Source: Candidatus Methylomirabilis sp. (lineage in GTDB: Bacteria > Methylomirabilota > Methylomirabilia > Methylomirabilales > Methylomirabilaceae). Taken from it: a DNA stretch of 42,011 nucleotides. How positions within the stretch are numbered: the first letter of the stretch is position 1; each line of letters opens with the position of its first letter. The translations under genes were made by a program, and so were the position numbers. Location of the stretch: NCBI GenBank assembly GCA_002634395.1, contig NSJM01000020.1, positions 1 to 42,011 of the forward strand, given 5' to 3'. Below are positions 8,312 through 17,114 of this stretch, in pieces. The notes under the pieces are model-generated. The model worked only from the letters and a program-made list of their open reading frames with translations, had not been told where the DNA came from and ran no database searches.

Positions 8312-8853
8312 CCCCTCCCTTTGGCGATCAATACCTGATAGAAAGCCAGCACCTTGCGTACCGACGTGGTCATCGCCCGAGCGGTCAACGTCGCTCCGGT
8401 GATTCCCGCAATCCTGCCTCCCACCCGGAGATCCGGGGCGAGCCTTGCCTGATCGAACTGCTTGAGCCAGCGCTCATTCGGAAGGTAATCCAGGGGCTCA
8501 TAAAAGGCCAGGACGAGCGTGGAGGACACCCGTCCGTCCGGAGTGAGTGCGACCATGACAGCCTCAGGTAGGGTCCGTACCGTGTGCGCGTCGATCATCG
8601 CATAGCCGAGCAGCTTCTGGCCTCGTTTTCCTATGTATATCGTCACCAGTTTGGAATCCAACGGCGTTCGCGCGAGGGCCTCGACCTGATTTTTCTGGTC
8701 GTCTGTCAGAAAAAATACTTGGTTCTCGATGACGTCGGCTTCCGGAAACGCCGCTCGGATAGCCTCATCCTTCGCATAAAATACCTTGGCGGTCAGGTCG
8801 GCCGGCGCTGTGAAGGCCAGCACGATGAGTATCAGGATGATCACGACACGCAT
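8308..8853 (-). CDS. Exported FMN-binding domain protein (RnfG/NqrC-like flavinylation target)
   Basis: Periplasmic or membrane-anchored protein with one FMN-binding domain. Residues 1-19 form a signal or anchor helix (MRVVIILILIVLAFTAPA). Near the C-terminus GITGATLTARAMTTSV contains the TGAT flavinylation motif. T155 is the expected site where ApbE attaches FMN by a phosphoester bond. At 181 residues it is close to a bare FMN-binding domain. ATG 8853 is preferred over more upstream starts because it begins directly at the signal helix and has AAGGA eight bases upstream. The apbE gene lies two genes upstream in the same run, which supports the assignment. It is translationally coupled to the small membrane protein downstream. 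Confidence 0.85.
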   Translation of the reverse strand: MRVVIILILIVLAFTAPADLTAKVFYAKDEAIRAAFPEADVIENQVFFLTDDQKNQVEALARTPLDSKLVTIYIGKRGQKLLGYAMIDAHTVRTLPEAVMVALTPDGRVSSTLVLAFYEPLDYLPNERWLKQFDQARLAPDLRVGGRIAGITGATLTARAMTTSVRKVLAFYQVLIAKGRG

Positions 8854-8958
8854 TCGCCTTGTCCTTGAGGTAAGGGGTGACGGGGGCCTGCAAGGCGGGC
8901 TGCTATGCCGCCTCGCGGCCCCCGCGAACACCCATTGTATCATCCTCTTTGACGCCGA

Positions 8959-10419
8959 CTAAAAGTTGAAGCCGAGACCTACATTGATCTCGTCTGCAAC
9001 CTTTCCCTCCGCCGCCCAGAGGTTGCGATAATCGAACTTGAGTACCACGTTCGGGACAGGCTTGAAGTTGAGGCCGGTATTAATGACCTGAATGTCTTTT
9101 GTCTCATCAGAGGTGAAGCCGGACGGGACATCAGCCTGGGTATCGATCCGCTCATACCGAATAAAGGGAGCCAGATACATCTCGGTCTCGGGGAAGATAA
9201 GCGGCAGGATGTCATAGCCGGCCTCCACATACCCGCCCATGATCCGGCTGCTGATGGGTTGCTTCAAGTCGATGCTCAAGGTGCGGGCATCGCTAATGTT
9301 CCCCTGAGCGTACAGCGTGCGGAGCCGCAGCCCTCGATACTCATACTCGGCATGAGCTTCGAAAAGCGTGAGGTTCGGATTGACCTTTTTCTTTTTTGAA
9401 GCCGTCGGATCTGCGCTCGTCTCAAACAGTTGGTCCTGTCCGGTCTCGCCCCAGAAGAACGATCCCCCGACCTGGAGGCCAGGGATGGGGCTGTAATCGA
9501 GGCGACCGGTCCAGGCCACGTCTTCCATCAGGGCTCGGTTCCCATTTTGCCTGGCTCCTCGGATGTCGGTGCTGGTAAAGCCTTTGGCGTTCAGACTGTT
9601 TGTGACATAGGTCCGGTAGGTCAGACCGGGGAGGATGGTGCCGTGAAGCCCTACCCCCAGCTCCCGCCAGGTGGACGGGATGATCCGCCGCTCCACCTCC
9701 GGACGCAAATTTCCGAAATAGTAGGGAGGCTCGTGGATCTCGTTGAGGTATCCCATCGGCATCAGGAGCAGCCCCGCTCTGATGTTCGCCCAATCGGTCA
9801 GGAGGAAGTCCAGGTTGGCAAATTCCACACTGACTGAGCCGTCGCTGGAGGACTTGGTTGACGAAGTCGTGCCGTGCTCAAATTCGATCTCCGAGTTCAT
9901 AATGATCCGGTCGGTGAACTTATACCCGATATAGGTGACGAAGCGGTACATGTCGGCGGTATCTTTCTTTTTGGCGTTCTCCGGCACGTCGTTGTCGGCG
10001 ATGTAGAAGGTGCCGCCGGCCTCGCCGTAGCCGCCGATCGACAGCCCCCTGGGAAGCTGATAGACCTTCGATGCCGCAGGACCCAGACCGTAATGGCTCT
10101 TGAGTTCCACCGTTTCGGGCAGCAAGTACCTCCTCTTAATTGCCTCGAGTTCCTCGGCGAGAATGCCGGTCTTTCGCTCCTGTTCTTCTCCTCGCTTCAC
10201 CTCTTTGGTCGCGCGTTCCTTCTCGGCCATCTCGATTTCCCTCATCCTTCGGTCCTGCTCCTGCTTGTCCTGCTTGAGCTGTTCGATTTGCGTCTGCAGC
10301 TCCTTCAGTTGCTTTTCCAGAACCTCTAATGGTGGCGGCGCTGCGACCGCTATGATGGGCCAGGCGATCCCGACCATCAATGCGGCCGTGAGACATCGCA
10401 ACACCTTCCTTTCCTTCAT
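8959..10419 (-). CDS. Outer-membrane porin with N-terminal coiled coil
   Basis: Predicted outer-membrane beta-barrel of 486 residues. A signal peptide ends near AVAAPPP (residue 27). A charged heptad-rich coiled coil follows to about residue 95 (LEKQLKELQTQIEQLKQDKQ), resembling a periplasmic or peptidoglycan-interacting stalk. The rest is alternating amphipathic strands (GGYGEAGGTFYIAD, FVTYIGYKFTDRIIMNSEIE, GLNFKPVPNVVLKFDYRNLW) ending in a terminal Phe (NVGLGFNF), the usual Bam signal. ATG has AAAGGAG upstream. It sits between apbE (29 bp) and the FMN-binding gene. The substrate is unknown. In this cluster it could supply an electron acceptor, a metal or a small organic solute. Confidence 0.88.
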   Translation of the reverse strand: MKERKVLRCLTAALMVGIAWPIIAVAAPPPLEVLEKQLKELQTQIEQLKQDKQEQDRRMREIEMAEKERATKEVKRGEEQERKTGILAEELEAIKRRYLLPETVELKSHYGLGPAASKVYQLPRGLSIGGYGEAGGTFYIADNDVPENAKKKDTADMYRFVTYIGYKFTDRIIMNSEIEFEHGTTSSTKSSSDGSVSVEFANLDFLLTDWANIRAGLLLMPMGYLNEIHEPPYYFGNLRPEVERRIIPSTWRELGVGLHGTILPGLTYRTYVTNSLNAKGFTSTDIRGARQNGNRALMEDVAWTGRLDYSPIPGLQVGGSFFWGETGQDQLFETSADPTASKKKKVNPNLTLFEAHAEYEYRGLRLRTLYAQGNISDARTLSIDLKQPISSRIMGGYVEAGYDILPLIFPETEMYLAPFIRYERIDTQADVPSGFTSDETKDIQVINTGLNFKPVPNVVLKFDYRNLWAAEGKVADEINVGLGFNF

Positions 10420-10448
10420 TCTTTCTCTCCTTTCGGTATGTGAGCAGG

Positions 10449-11555
10449 TTACCCTTCAAGTTCAGCAGTGCGGTCCAATAGCTCCACCCGGTGACGAAGC
10501 CCCGGCGTCATCTGAACCAAGACCTTACCTGGATGGTGAGCCAGCGGGTGGACCACGATCCCTTCGATCCCGCCTACGCGTCGAATGAAGGCCATCGCGT
10601 CTGCTCCGTGGACCATGGCGGCGGTAGCCAGAGCGTCGGCGCGTATTGCACTCCGGGCGATGACGGTGGCGCTCAGCGCGGTATCTGCCGGCGTTCCGGT
10701 TCTCGGGTGCAGCAGATGTCCGTACTGCCGCCCGCTAACGGTGACGTAGCGAAAGTAATTGCCGGATGTCGCCACCGCCGCATCCTCAACCAGCACCGAG
10801 AGCAACAGTCTCGAGGAGGCAAGGGGATGCCGCAGGCCGATCTTCCAGATACCTCCGTCCCGGTTGCAGCCGACAACTCGCAGGTCGCCCCCCGCGTCGA
10901 TTAACCCGCTGTGTACGCCGTCATGCCTCAATGTCTCTGCGGCGACATCGACGGCATACCCCTTCGCGATCCCTCCAAGATCGATACCCATTCCGGCGCG
11001 CTGCAGCCGAACGCTGCGATTATCAGGGTCAAGCGACAGCCCATCATGACCCACCAGGCCGAGTGTCGCCTCGATCGCCTGCGATGACGGAAGCCGGTCT
11101 TCCTTGGCCGTACGGTGCCAGAGCTGCACCAACGGGTGGATGGTGACATCAAAGGCCCCGCCACTTGTCAGCCCTATATGTTCAGCCTCTGTCAGGACAG
11201 TGAAGGTCTCCTGCCCGACTGCGACCGCGCGTGTGGCGGCCACGCGGTTCACCAAGCCGATCTCACTGTCGTGTCGAAAGACCGTCATCAGGCGATCTAC
11301 GCTCTCCATCCGCTGAAGGCCTGCCTCGATCGCGCTTCTGGCGATCGAGAGGTCAGGGTGATTCGCCTCGATCTCCACGGCCGTGCCCATAAGCACACGG
11401 CCGAGGGTCAGCGTGCGCATCTTCGAGTTGCCCCGTGCCGTTCCGGGCGAGAGCAACCCAAAGAGCATTCCCCCGGCGCCTCCCGCGATCGCCGTAAGGA
11501 ACCGTCTGCGGCTGAGGCCACACTCATCAAGGATCGTCAGATCGCGTCGGCTCAC
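10449..11555 (-). CDS. apbE: FAD:protein FMN transferase ApbE, Tat-exported
   Basis: Transfers FMN from FAD to a Thr of exported flavoproteins. The N-terminus has a twin-arginine signal, SRRRFLTAIAGGAGG, predicting folded export. Family hallmarks are GTAVEIEAN, DVTIHPLVQLWHR, MGIDLGGIAKGYAVD, SGLIDAGGDLRVVG and HLLHPRTGTPADTALSATVIA near residue 285. At 368 residues the length is normal. The GTG start lies ten bases after GAGGAGG and 18 bp after the multicopper oxidase stop. The likely substrate is encoded in the same run at 8308-8853. Together they form an enzyme/target pair for extracytoplasmic flavinylation. Confidence 0.93.
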   Translation of the reverse strand: MSRRDLTILDECGLSRRRFLTAIAGGAGGMLFGLLSPGTARGNSKMRTLTLGRVLMGTAVEIEANHPDLSIARSAIEAGLQRMESVDRLMTVFRHDSEIGLVNRVAATRAVAVGQETFTVLTEAEHIGLTSGGAFDVTIHPLVQLWHRTAKEDRLPSSQAIEATLGLVGHDGLSLDPDNRSVRLQRAGMGIDLGGIAKGYAVDVAAETLRHDGVHSGLIDAGGDLRVVGCNRDGGIWKIGLRHPLASSRLLLSVLVEDAAVATSGNYFRYVTVSGRQYGHLLHPRTGTPADTALSATVIARSAIRADALATAAMVHGADAMAFIRRVGGIEGIVVHPLAHHPGKVLVQMTPGLRHRVELLDRTAELEG

Positions 11556-11573
11556 TTTGTGACAACCTCCTCG

Positions 11574-12734
11574 CTATTCAGTGACCGTAAACAGCGCCAT
11601 CATCCCCGCATCGATGTGGTCGTTCACGTGACAGTGATACAGCCAGGTGCCCGGAACGTCCGGCGTCATGTCCGCCGTCTTCATGCTTCCGGGCAACAAT
11701 TCCACCATATCCATGCGCATCCCCATTATCAGCGCAGTCTGACCGTGCCAATGCGGCGTATGCAGATCTACCTCAGTCCCGTAAGCCTGCAGGTACCAGC
11801 GCACCCGTTCGCCCTGCTTCATGGTCAGTCCGGGTAGATTGCCATAGACGTAACCGTTGACCGCATGCATGAGGTTACTTTCCCGAAAATCCTCATCCTC
11901 CAGTCGCTTCTTCAGCACCCGACGTGGCTTGCCGGTGAATCGTTCAACGTTCTGTTCCACATAATGGCTGACGTTTTCATCAAACACGGTAAAGAGGGTT
12001 ACGAACTCCCGGTCGATATCCTTTGGCGAGCCATCCGGGTTGGCGCTTCCTTTGCGCGTGATAATGAGCGGCCCGATGAGCCCGGTATTCGTGTCTTTCG
12101 GCTCGTCAGTATGAGAGTGGTACATCCAGGCAAGGGAGCTGCCATCCATCGGTCCAGGACCAGCCCGCTCTGGAACGAGCCAGATATAGGTGTGGGTCCC
12201 GCCCGGGGGAACGGCGTCGTCGGCCTTATCGGATCCCGAGGTGCCGTCGTTGTACGGCGTCCCCTCGGAGCTTTTCGCATACAGGACGCCGTGCGGATGC
12301 ATACTGGCGGGAAAGCCGGTCATGTTCTTAAAGACGACCTGAAGCGTGTCCCCGACTTCCCCGCGGATGACGGGACCCAAGAGGCCCAAGTGTTGCCATC
12401 TCGGCTCGACGGCTTTGCGGGTCGCAAAGGTCCCATCCGTATACTCGCGGTAGGCGGCTTTCTGATAGACTTTGCCGATTCGCTCTTTGCCGCTTTGCAC
12501 AAAGACATTTTCGCTCTCGCCGAATGCGTTCCCGCTGATCTGGTTGATGCCGGTTGGGGCGTAGTCCCAATCCAGATCGACGGCAGCGATAAAGTACGTG
12601 CGGGGCTGCTGAGCTATAGCGGATGTGCACCCCATCAGCATCGTAAGAACTGGAACGAACAGTGACAGGAGAACCCGTAATTCCCGGTTCCTGCCTGACC
12701 GGTGGAAAGCATGCGATTGTCGCGACTCGTTCAT
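11574..12734 (-). CDS. Secreted two-cupredoxin-domain multicopper oxidase
   Basis: Exported copper oxidase that would oxidise a substrate such as Cu(I), Fe(II) or a phenol and reduce O2. After a signal peptide (to about residue 42, AIAQQ) come two cupredoxin domains. All copper-ligand motifs are present: HPHG, HSH, HTPHWHG and HCHVNDHIDAGM, the last giving the type 1 site with an axial Met. The WDYAPTG segment and the general layout resemble ceruloplasmin-like enzymes. At 386 residues it is shorter than three-domain laccases. ATG 12734 follows AGGAGG by about six bases. The longer open frame to 13139 overlaps the upstream gene and is rejected. LMGC near residue 36 is a poor lipobox, so lipidation is doubtful. 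Confidence 0.9.
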   Translation of the reverse strand: MNESRQSHAFHRSGRNRELRVLLSLFVPVLTMLMGCTSAIAQQPRTYFIAAVDLDWDYAPTGINQISGNAFGESENVFVQSGKERIGKVYQKAAYREYTDGTFATRKAVEPRWQHLGLLGPVIRGEVGDTLQVVFKNMTGFPASMHPHGVLYAKSSEGTPYNDGTSGSDKADDAVPPGGTHTYIWLVPERAGPGPMDGSSLAWMYHSHTDEPKDTNTGLIGPLIITRKGSANPDGSPKDIDREFVTLFTVFDENVSHYVEQNVERFTGKPRRVLKKRLEDEDFRESNLMHAVNGYVYGNLPGLTMKQGERVRWYLQAYGTEVDLHTPHWHGQTALIMGMRMDMVELLPGSMKTADMTPDVPGTWLYHCHVNDHIDAGMMALFTVTE

Positions 12735-12828
12735 GATATTCCTCCTCATCTTGTAGGCGGTTGGGGCGGCGAAACCGTGACGCGTCACGACCCCAGCCAT
12801 GGTGTCTGGAACGTTTCCGTATAAGCGG

Positions 12829-13332
12829 TTATTGGGCAAAGTCCGTCGGCTTGATCCTATCCAGCCATGGCGCCGCCTCGGCATCGGTGGGCAGGGGATC
12901 CTGCCTAGTCCTGGCGCCTTTCGCTTCAACGAGCCTTGCCAGCGTCTCGGTCGCAAAGACCGGTACCCGGAGACGGATGGCCAGAGCGAGCGCGTCGGCG
13001 GTGTGGCACGTCGCCGCCGTATCGAGGGCGCCGACCCGCATCTTGACGGTTGCCACGACCATATCGCCTCCCGAGGCGTCCAGAATGACCGAAGTGATCC
13101 CAATGCCACTCGGTGAGAGCAGGCCCTCGATGAGCGCATAGAGTGAATTCGTATAACATCGACAGGCAGGGTGGTTGCCTTCGGTTTTCAGCTCGCTCGC
13201 AATGCGGTGCGCCTCTTCGCGTGTCAAAGCAATCCACAGTTTCCATCCGGCTGAGGAGTCCAGAATCAGAGCTGTCCGCCGTGCCTTACCACATCGGTGA
13301 ATCCCTTTGATGCTCATCTCCTTCATTGCCAT
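12829..13332 (-). CDS. Bifunctional nuclease family (DUF151) protein
   Basis: Protein of 167 residues with the BFN/DUF151 fold. Recognisable segments are HRIASELKTEG, ITSVILDASGGDMVVATVKM and HTADALALAIRLRVPVFATE. A plant member of the family has RNase and DNase activity, but bacterial functions are poorly known. The first of several possible starts is used; GGAGG lies about 12 bases before it. The gene is 94 bp upstream of the multicopper oxidase and may head the transcription unit. A functional link is not evident. Confidence 0.82.
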   Translation of the reverse strand: MAMKEMSIKGIHRCGKARRTALILDSSAGWKLWIALTREEAHRIASELKTEGNHPACRCYTNSLYALIEGLLSPSGIGITSVILDASGGDMVVATVKMRVGALDTAATCHTADALALAIRLRVPVFATETLARLVEAKGARTRQDPLPTDAEAAPWLDRIKPTDFAQ

Positions 13333-13709
13333 TACAGGCGCGCCTCCGCTTATGACCGGTTATTCTTTCCAACCTGAGTAAGGTCGAAGTCTGCCCGCTT
13401 GGATCACTGAAGGCATTTCAGCCCACCCAGCAGATCGAGTTGCTTGGAGTCTGCGATGATCAGGGTCATTCCGATCATTCGATTACCGATCCGTTTGCAG
13501 AGCCTGACTTGGCGGAGCGGGGCCCAACTCATTGGTGGCTGCATAAGATTCGGTAATCTGTCTCGAGTCGCACGACTGGCAATTCGACCGGGTTGTGATC
13601 GGATCGAACGTTTCGCGCAGTAAAACAGGACCACAAGAAACCGCTTCGAGCCGGATATAATGAATGACATCGTTTCATTTCCTTGACGAAAAGGTCAGTG
13701 TAAGTGTCA
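13333..13709. other. Intergenic stretch without a supported gene
   Basis: This 377-bp stretch holds open frames of up to 88 codons, but none has a ribosome site or recognisable sequence. It must contain the promoter of the minus-strand DUF151 gene. No convincing -35/-10 pair was found. Confidence 0.4.
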
Positions 13710-13928
13710 CTAGCCAAAGGCCTCGGCTGGGGATGCTTCGGCCACTGTTGCGTTCATCTCGTCCATGAGGGCTACCAGCTCAACACCGTGAGCCTTTGCT
13801 CCGCGCTCAAGCGTGTCGAACGCGGCAAGGGAGCATCCAGGGCAGGCCAAGCCATACTTAGCAAAGACCCGGATTGTTTCCGGGCAACGAAGAAAGATCT
13901 CTTCAAGTCTCATCCACGGGCTAATCAT
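13710..13928 (-). CDS. DUF1858 / hybrid-cluster-associated redox-disulfide domain protein
   Basis: Small 72-residue protein made almost entirely of a DUF1858 domain. The core is EEIFLRCPETIRVFAKYGLACPGCSLA, with the conserved CxxC (CPGC) after an amphipathic helix. Such proteins often sit near hybrid cluster proteins or redox enzymes and are thought to use a redox-active disulfide. Here it stands alone on the minus strand. ATG 13928 is used. The internal Met at 13913 would remove the conserved first turn. Confidence 0.75.
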   Translation of the reverse strand: MISPWMRLEEIFLRCPETIRVFAKYGLACPGCSLAAFDTLERGAKAHGVELVALMDEMNATVAEASPAEAFG

Positions 13929-13977
13929 CAGTATCGAAACATTCTTTCTTCCACCTCACCACTCGCCGGTGCGTCGT

Positions 13978-14050
13978 CTAGTGCCGTTCCAACCTGTTGC
14001 GACTAATGGCAGAGGGAGGTTATGCCGTACCTAAATTGGAACGGCACTAG
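13978..14050. repeat. 73-bp palindromic element with perfect 15-bp inverted ends
   Basis: CTAGTGCCGTTCCAA (13978-13992) is repeated in perfect inverse at 14036-14050, with 43 bp between. Both outer ends are CTAG. It encodes nothing and resembles a miniature inverted-repeat element. Confidence 0.6.
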
Positions 14051-14147
14051 ACTTCCTCCGGGGAGGTTGATAAAATAACAAAGCCAGGAAGGCCAAAAGC
14101 GGAAAGGCCCCATGGGGTCGCTTGATAGAATGGCCATCCGAGGCATC

Positions 14148-14196
14148 AGGCGACTTCACCGCGCCGGCCGGCAAGCAGGGAGCGGTGGAGTCGCCT
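14148..14196. repeat. Strong hairpin, 15-bp arms
   Basis: AGGCGACTTCACCGC (14148-14162) pairs with GCGGTGGAGTCGCCT (14182-14196), 14 of 15 positions. It lies downstream of the iron-transporter operon. No clean U-tract follows on either strand, so termination is only possible. Confidence 0.5.
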
Positions 14197-14202
14197 TCTT
14201 CA

Positions 14203-14240
14203 TTCAGCTATCAGCAATCAGCCCGTTGCTGATCGCTGAA
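14203..14240. repeat. Hairpin built from seven-base TCAGCNN repeats
   Basis: TTCAGCTATCAGCAA (14203-14217) pairs with TTGCTGATCGCTGAA (14226-14240) at 14 of 15 positions. The left arm has a seven-base period. It sits 50 bp past the fbpC-like stop and may act as a 3' stabiliser or weak terminator for that minus-strand operon. Confidence 0.5.
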
Positions 14241-14289
14241 TACTTCACTTCCTCCTATCACATCGTATTGTTGGCCTCCGAAGCCTGAT

Positions 14290-15432
14290 TCACTGCGCGA
14301 GCCCGTTGATGCCGAAACAGACCACATGGGTCGGATTGGCCTTGACGGAGACCCTGGTTCCCGGCTCGATCAGCTTCGTCGAACCTTGGCTGCTGTGAAT
14401 CTTCCGGCCGGATGGCAGGCGTACGCAATAGAGATTTTCTGCGCCACGGAACTGCCTGGTAAGTACGGTCGACTCGCTTGCCTCATCAGGAACCAGGTCG
14501 ATATCGTCGGGCCTGATCATCATCTCCACCGCCTGTCCTACCGAAAGCCCCTGCTGGTTCGGGAACGTACCCAGCTCCGTAATGATTCGCTCACCCTGGA
14601 CGAGACCTGGGACGAAATCGGCCGACCCGACGAACCCGGCGATAAAACGGGTGGCCGGCGTGTGGTAGATCGCCTCTGAATGGTCGAGCTGCTCCAGGCG
14701 TCCATGGTTCAGTACCCCGACCCGATCGGCGATGACAAATGCCTCCTCCTGGTCGTGGGTGACGAAGATGGCGGTGGTTCCCGCCTGGCGGAGGATCGAG
14801 CTGACATCTTCCCGTATCTGCGCCCGCATATCGGCATCCAGGTTGCTGAACGGCTCATCCAACAAGACCACCTGTGGGCCTGGGGCCAGCGCACGCGCCA
14901 AAGCAACCCGTTGCTGCTGCCCGCCGGAGAGCTCATACGGGTACCGTCCGTGAAGTGTTGAGAGCCCTACTAAGTCCAGCGATTCCGCGATACGGTTCCG
15001 CTGTTGCTCCGCCCCCAGGTGACGCAGGCCGAATGCGACGTTCTCCTGGACGGTCAGGTGCGGGAAGAGCGCATAGTCCTGGAAGACCATTCCCACGCCT
15101 CGCTGCTCAGGCGGCAGGAAGATCGTGTTGTGAGCGACCGTTCGGCCGCCGATCTCGATCCGGCCGCCATCGGGGGCCTCAAATCCGGCGATGAGGCGCA
15201 GCGTCGTGGTCTTGCCGCAGCCGCTGGGTCCCAGCAACACCAGGATCTCTCCTTGCTCGACGGAGAAGGAGATCTCCTCAACCGCGGGGGCGCCGTCTCC
15301 TCCGTAGTGCTTACTCACCTGCTCGAGCCGGATGACCATGGGGCGTGGTGATGAGACCTGTTCCCGCGGGATCATCTTCGTGCCTGCTGCCGCGATCTCT
15401 CCTATCCTCTTTTTCGCCAGGTTGCCCATCAT
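14290..15432 (-). CDS. Iron(III)-type ABC transporter ATPase (FbpC-like)
   Basis: Cytoplasmic ATPase that powers the permease encoded just upstream. Motifs in order are Walker A GPSGCGKTTT, Q-loop QDYALFPHLT, signature LSGGQQQRVALARAL, Walker B VVLLDEPFSNLD and the switch histidine in VTHDQEE. A C-terminal TOBE-like region (about residues 270-380) follows, as in FbpC/PotA. The frame begins at a TTG that overlaps the permease stop. ATG 15432 is preferred, with GAGGG just ahead. The ferric substrate assignment rests on the neighbouring binding protein and Fur-family gene. Spermidine or thiamine import is less likely. Confidence 0.9.
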   Translation of the reverse strand: MMGNLAKKRIGEIAAAGTKMIPREQVSSPRPMVIRLEQVSKHYGGDGAPAVEEISFSVEQGEILVLLGPSGCGKTTTLRLIAGFEAPDGGRIEIGGRTVAHNTIFLPPEQRGVGMVFQDYALFPHLTVQENVAFGLRHLGAEQQRNRIAESLDLVGLSTLHGRYPYELSGGQQQRVALARALAPGPQVVLLDEPFSNLDADMRAQIREDVSSILRQAGTTAIFVTHDQEEAFVIADRVGVLNHGRLEQLDHSEAIYHTPATRFIAGFVGSADFVPGLVQGERIITELGTFPNQQGLSVGQAVEMMIRPDDIDLVPDEASESTVLTRQFRGAENLYCVRLPSGRKIHSSQGSTKLIEPGTRVSVKANPTHVVCFGINGLAQ

Positions 15433-15437
15433 GGCCC

Positions 15438-17075
15438 TCAATTGAGCTGTGATACAGTGGCGTCAAGCCTGCTGATGAGGAAGAGGGGGAGCGCGGTAAT
15501 GGCGATAAGAATCAGCGAGGTCGCCGCGGCCCCGGTGTTATCGACCTCAATGGAGGCGATCCAGATTCTCACCGGCAGGGTGTCGAATCCGGCTGGGCGG
15601 AGCAAGAGCGTGGCCGCCAGCTCCTTCATCGAAGAGATGAAGACGAGCATCCATCCAGCTGCAATCCCGGGTCGGATGAGGGGGACGGTGACCTCTCGAA
15701 GCGCCTGCCAGGTGGACCGGCCAAGACTACGGGCCGCCTCCTCCAGATTCGGATTGACCTGGGCCAGCGCGGCCGTACTCCCCTGGACCGCCTGCGGGAG
15801 AAACCGCAGGAGGTAGCCGAGGATCACCATGGCGGCCGTCCCATAGATCCATGGCAGGTAGGCATTGTACAGGAGGATCAGGCTCAGTCCGAGGACGGTG
15901 CCGGGAACGGCATACCCGAGTTGGGTCGTGGACGTCAGGAGCAATCCCACCGGTCCCTTTCGGCGCTGGGCAAGATAGGCGGCAAAGAGTCCAAGTCCCG
16001 ATGCCGCTGTAGCCGCCACGGCTGCCGTCCACAGGCTGTTCCACAGATAACGGTGGCCGCTGACGAGCGTGTACAGGAGGCTCAACGGCGAGCCGGTTTG
16101 GTAAAGCAGGAGCGCAACCGGCAGAAAGACCGAGCCGCTGAGGACGAGGTACGAGCAACAGAGGGCCGGCACTTTCCACCGTCCAAGAGGATAGATGGTG
16201 GCCGGCCTGGCGCCGCTTCGCCGCTGGACGAAGCTGCGACGCCCCAGGCTTTTCCGCTGAGCGATCAGTACCGCGGCCGTGAGGAGGATCAGGATGGCGG
16301 ACAGGATCGCCGCGCTCCGCTGATCAAAACGGGTATTGAGCTGATGGAAAATCTCGGTGGTAAAGGTGTTGACCCGGAGGAGCGAGACGGCACCGAAGTC
16401 CGAGAGGGCGTAGAGGAAAACCAGCAGCGCCCCGGCCAGGAGGCTGGGACGCAGCAGGGGGAACGTCACCCGAAGGAAGATGCCAACCGGCCCCAGACCT
16501 GCGGCCTTGGCCGCTTCTTCGAGCGCCGGATCGCTTCCTTTCAGGGCGCTCCCGACAATGAGGAGGATGTACGGATAGGTAAACAGGCCGAGCACCAACG
16601 CCCCGCCCCACAGGCCATAGACGTTGACGATCGGTCCGTCGGCGCCCATGGCCCGGTACGTTGTGTTGACCCAGCCGACGGGACCGAGCAGCGTGATGTA
16701 CGTGAACGCGCCGATGTATGGGGGGATCGCCAGCGGCAGGACTCCCATGGTCTGGAGGATACGCCGTCCCGGGAGGTCCGTACGGGTGAGGATCCAGGCC
16801 GGCGGCAGTCCGAGGATCATAGCCCACAGCGTGGCGAGGGTGGCGAGCAGCATGGTCTGCGCGATCAGCGAGAGCATGGAGCTGTTCGCGAGGATCGCAA
16901 ACGCCTTCGGCCCTCCAGCCAAGGCAGAGGTAAGGAGATTCGCTAAAGGAGAGGCCGTCAGAAGGATAATCAGGGCTGTTCCGAGAGCGGCTGGGAGCCC
17001 CAGCCCTACTGTTTGCGACCGCCACAGCATCCCCAGTCCTCCAAGTTCTACGTTTCGCACGCCTCCGCTGGTCAT
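15438..17075 (-). CDS. Iron(III)-type ABC transporter permease (FbpB-like, two fused permease domains)
   Basis: Inner-membrane permease of 545 residues with about twelve helices, made of two homologous halves. Each half has an EAA loop that contacts the ATPase: EEAAKAAGLGPVGIFLRVTFPLLRPS in part near residue 190 (EEAAKAAGLG) and EEAARSLGRSTWQ near residue 445. This fused arrangement is characteristic of FbpB/SfuB. The gene ends within a few bases of the ATPase start, showing tight coupling. The start ATG 17075 has only a weak ribosome site (AAAGAGC). A shorter start at Met16 (17030) is possible. Confidence 0.9.
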   Translation of the reverse strand: MTSGGVRNVELGGLGMLWRSQTVGLGLPAALGTALIILLTASPLANLLTSALAGGPKAFAILANSSMLSLIAQTMLLATLATLWAMILGLPPAWILTRTDLPGRRILQTMGVLPLAIPPYIGAFTYITLLGPVGWVNTTYRAMGADGPIVNVYGLWGGALVLGLFTYPYILLIVGSALKGSDPALEEAAKAAGLGPVGIFLRVTFPLLRPSLLAGALLVFLYALSDFGAVSLLRVNTFTTEIFHQLNTRFDQRSAAILSAILILLTAAVLIAQRKSLGRRSFVQRRSGARPATIYPLGRWKVPALCCSYLVLSGSVFLPVALLLYQTGSPLSLLYTLVSGHRYLWNSLWTAAVAATAASGLGLFAAYLAQRRKGPVGLLLTSTTQLGYAVPGTVLGLSLILLYNAYLPWIYGTAAMVILGYLLRFLPQAVQGSTAALAQVNPNLEEAARSLGRSTWQALREVTVPLIRPGIAAGWMLVFISSMKELAATLLLRPAGFDTLPVRIWIASIEVDNTGAAATSLILIAITALPLFLISRLDATVSQLN

Positions 17076-17114
17076 GCTTTGCTCTTTGCTATGTCTTCGG
17101 TATTCGGCCGGTCT

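Noticed and set aside
12735-13139. N-terminal extension of the multicopper oxidase frame
   Set aside because: It overlaps the DUF151 gene; a strong ribosome site and a signal peptide mark the start at 12734.
13404-13670. 88-codon minus-strand frame
   Set aside because: No ribosome site, no recognisable sequence, low-complexity Arg/Pro/Leu composition.
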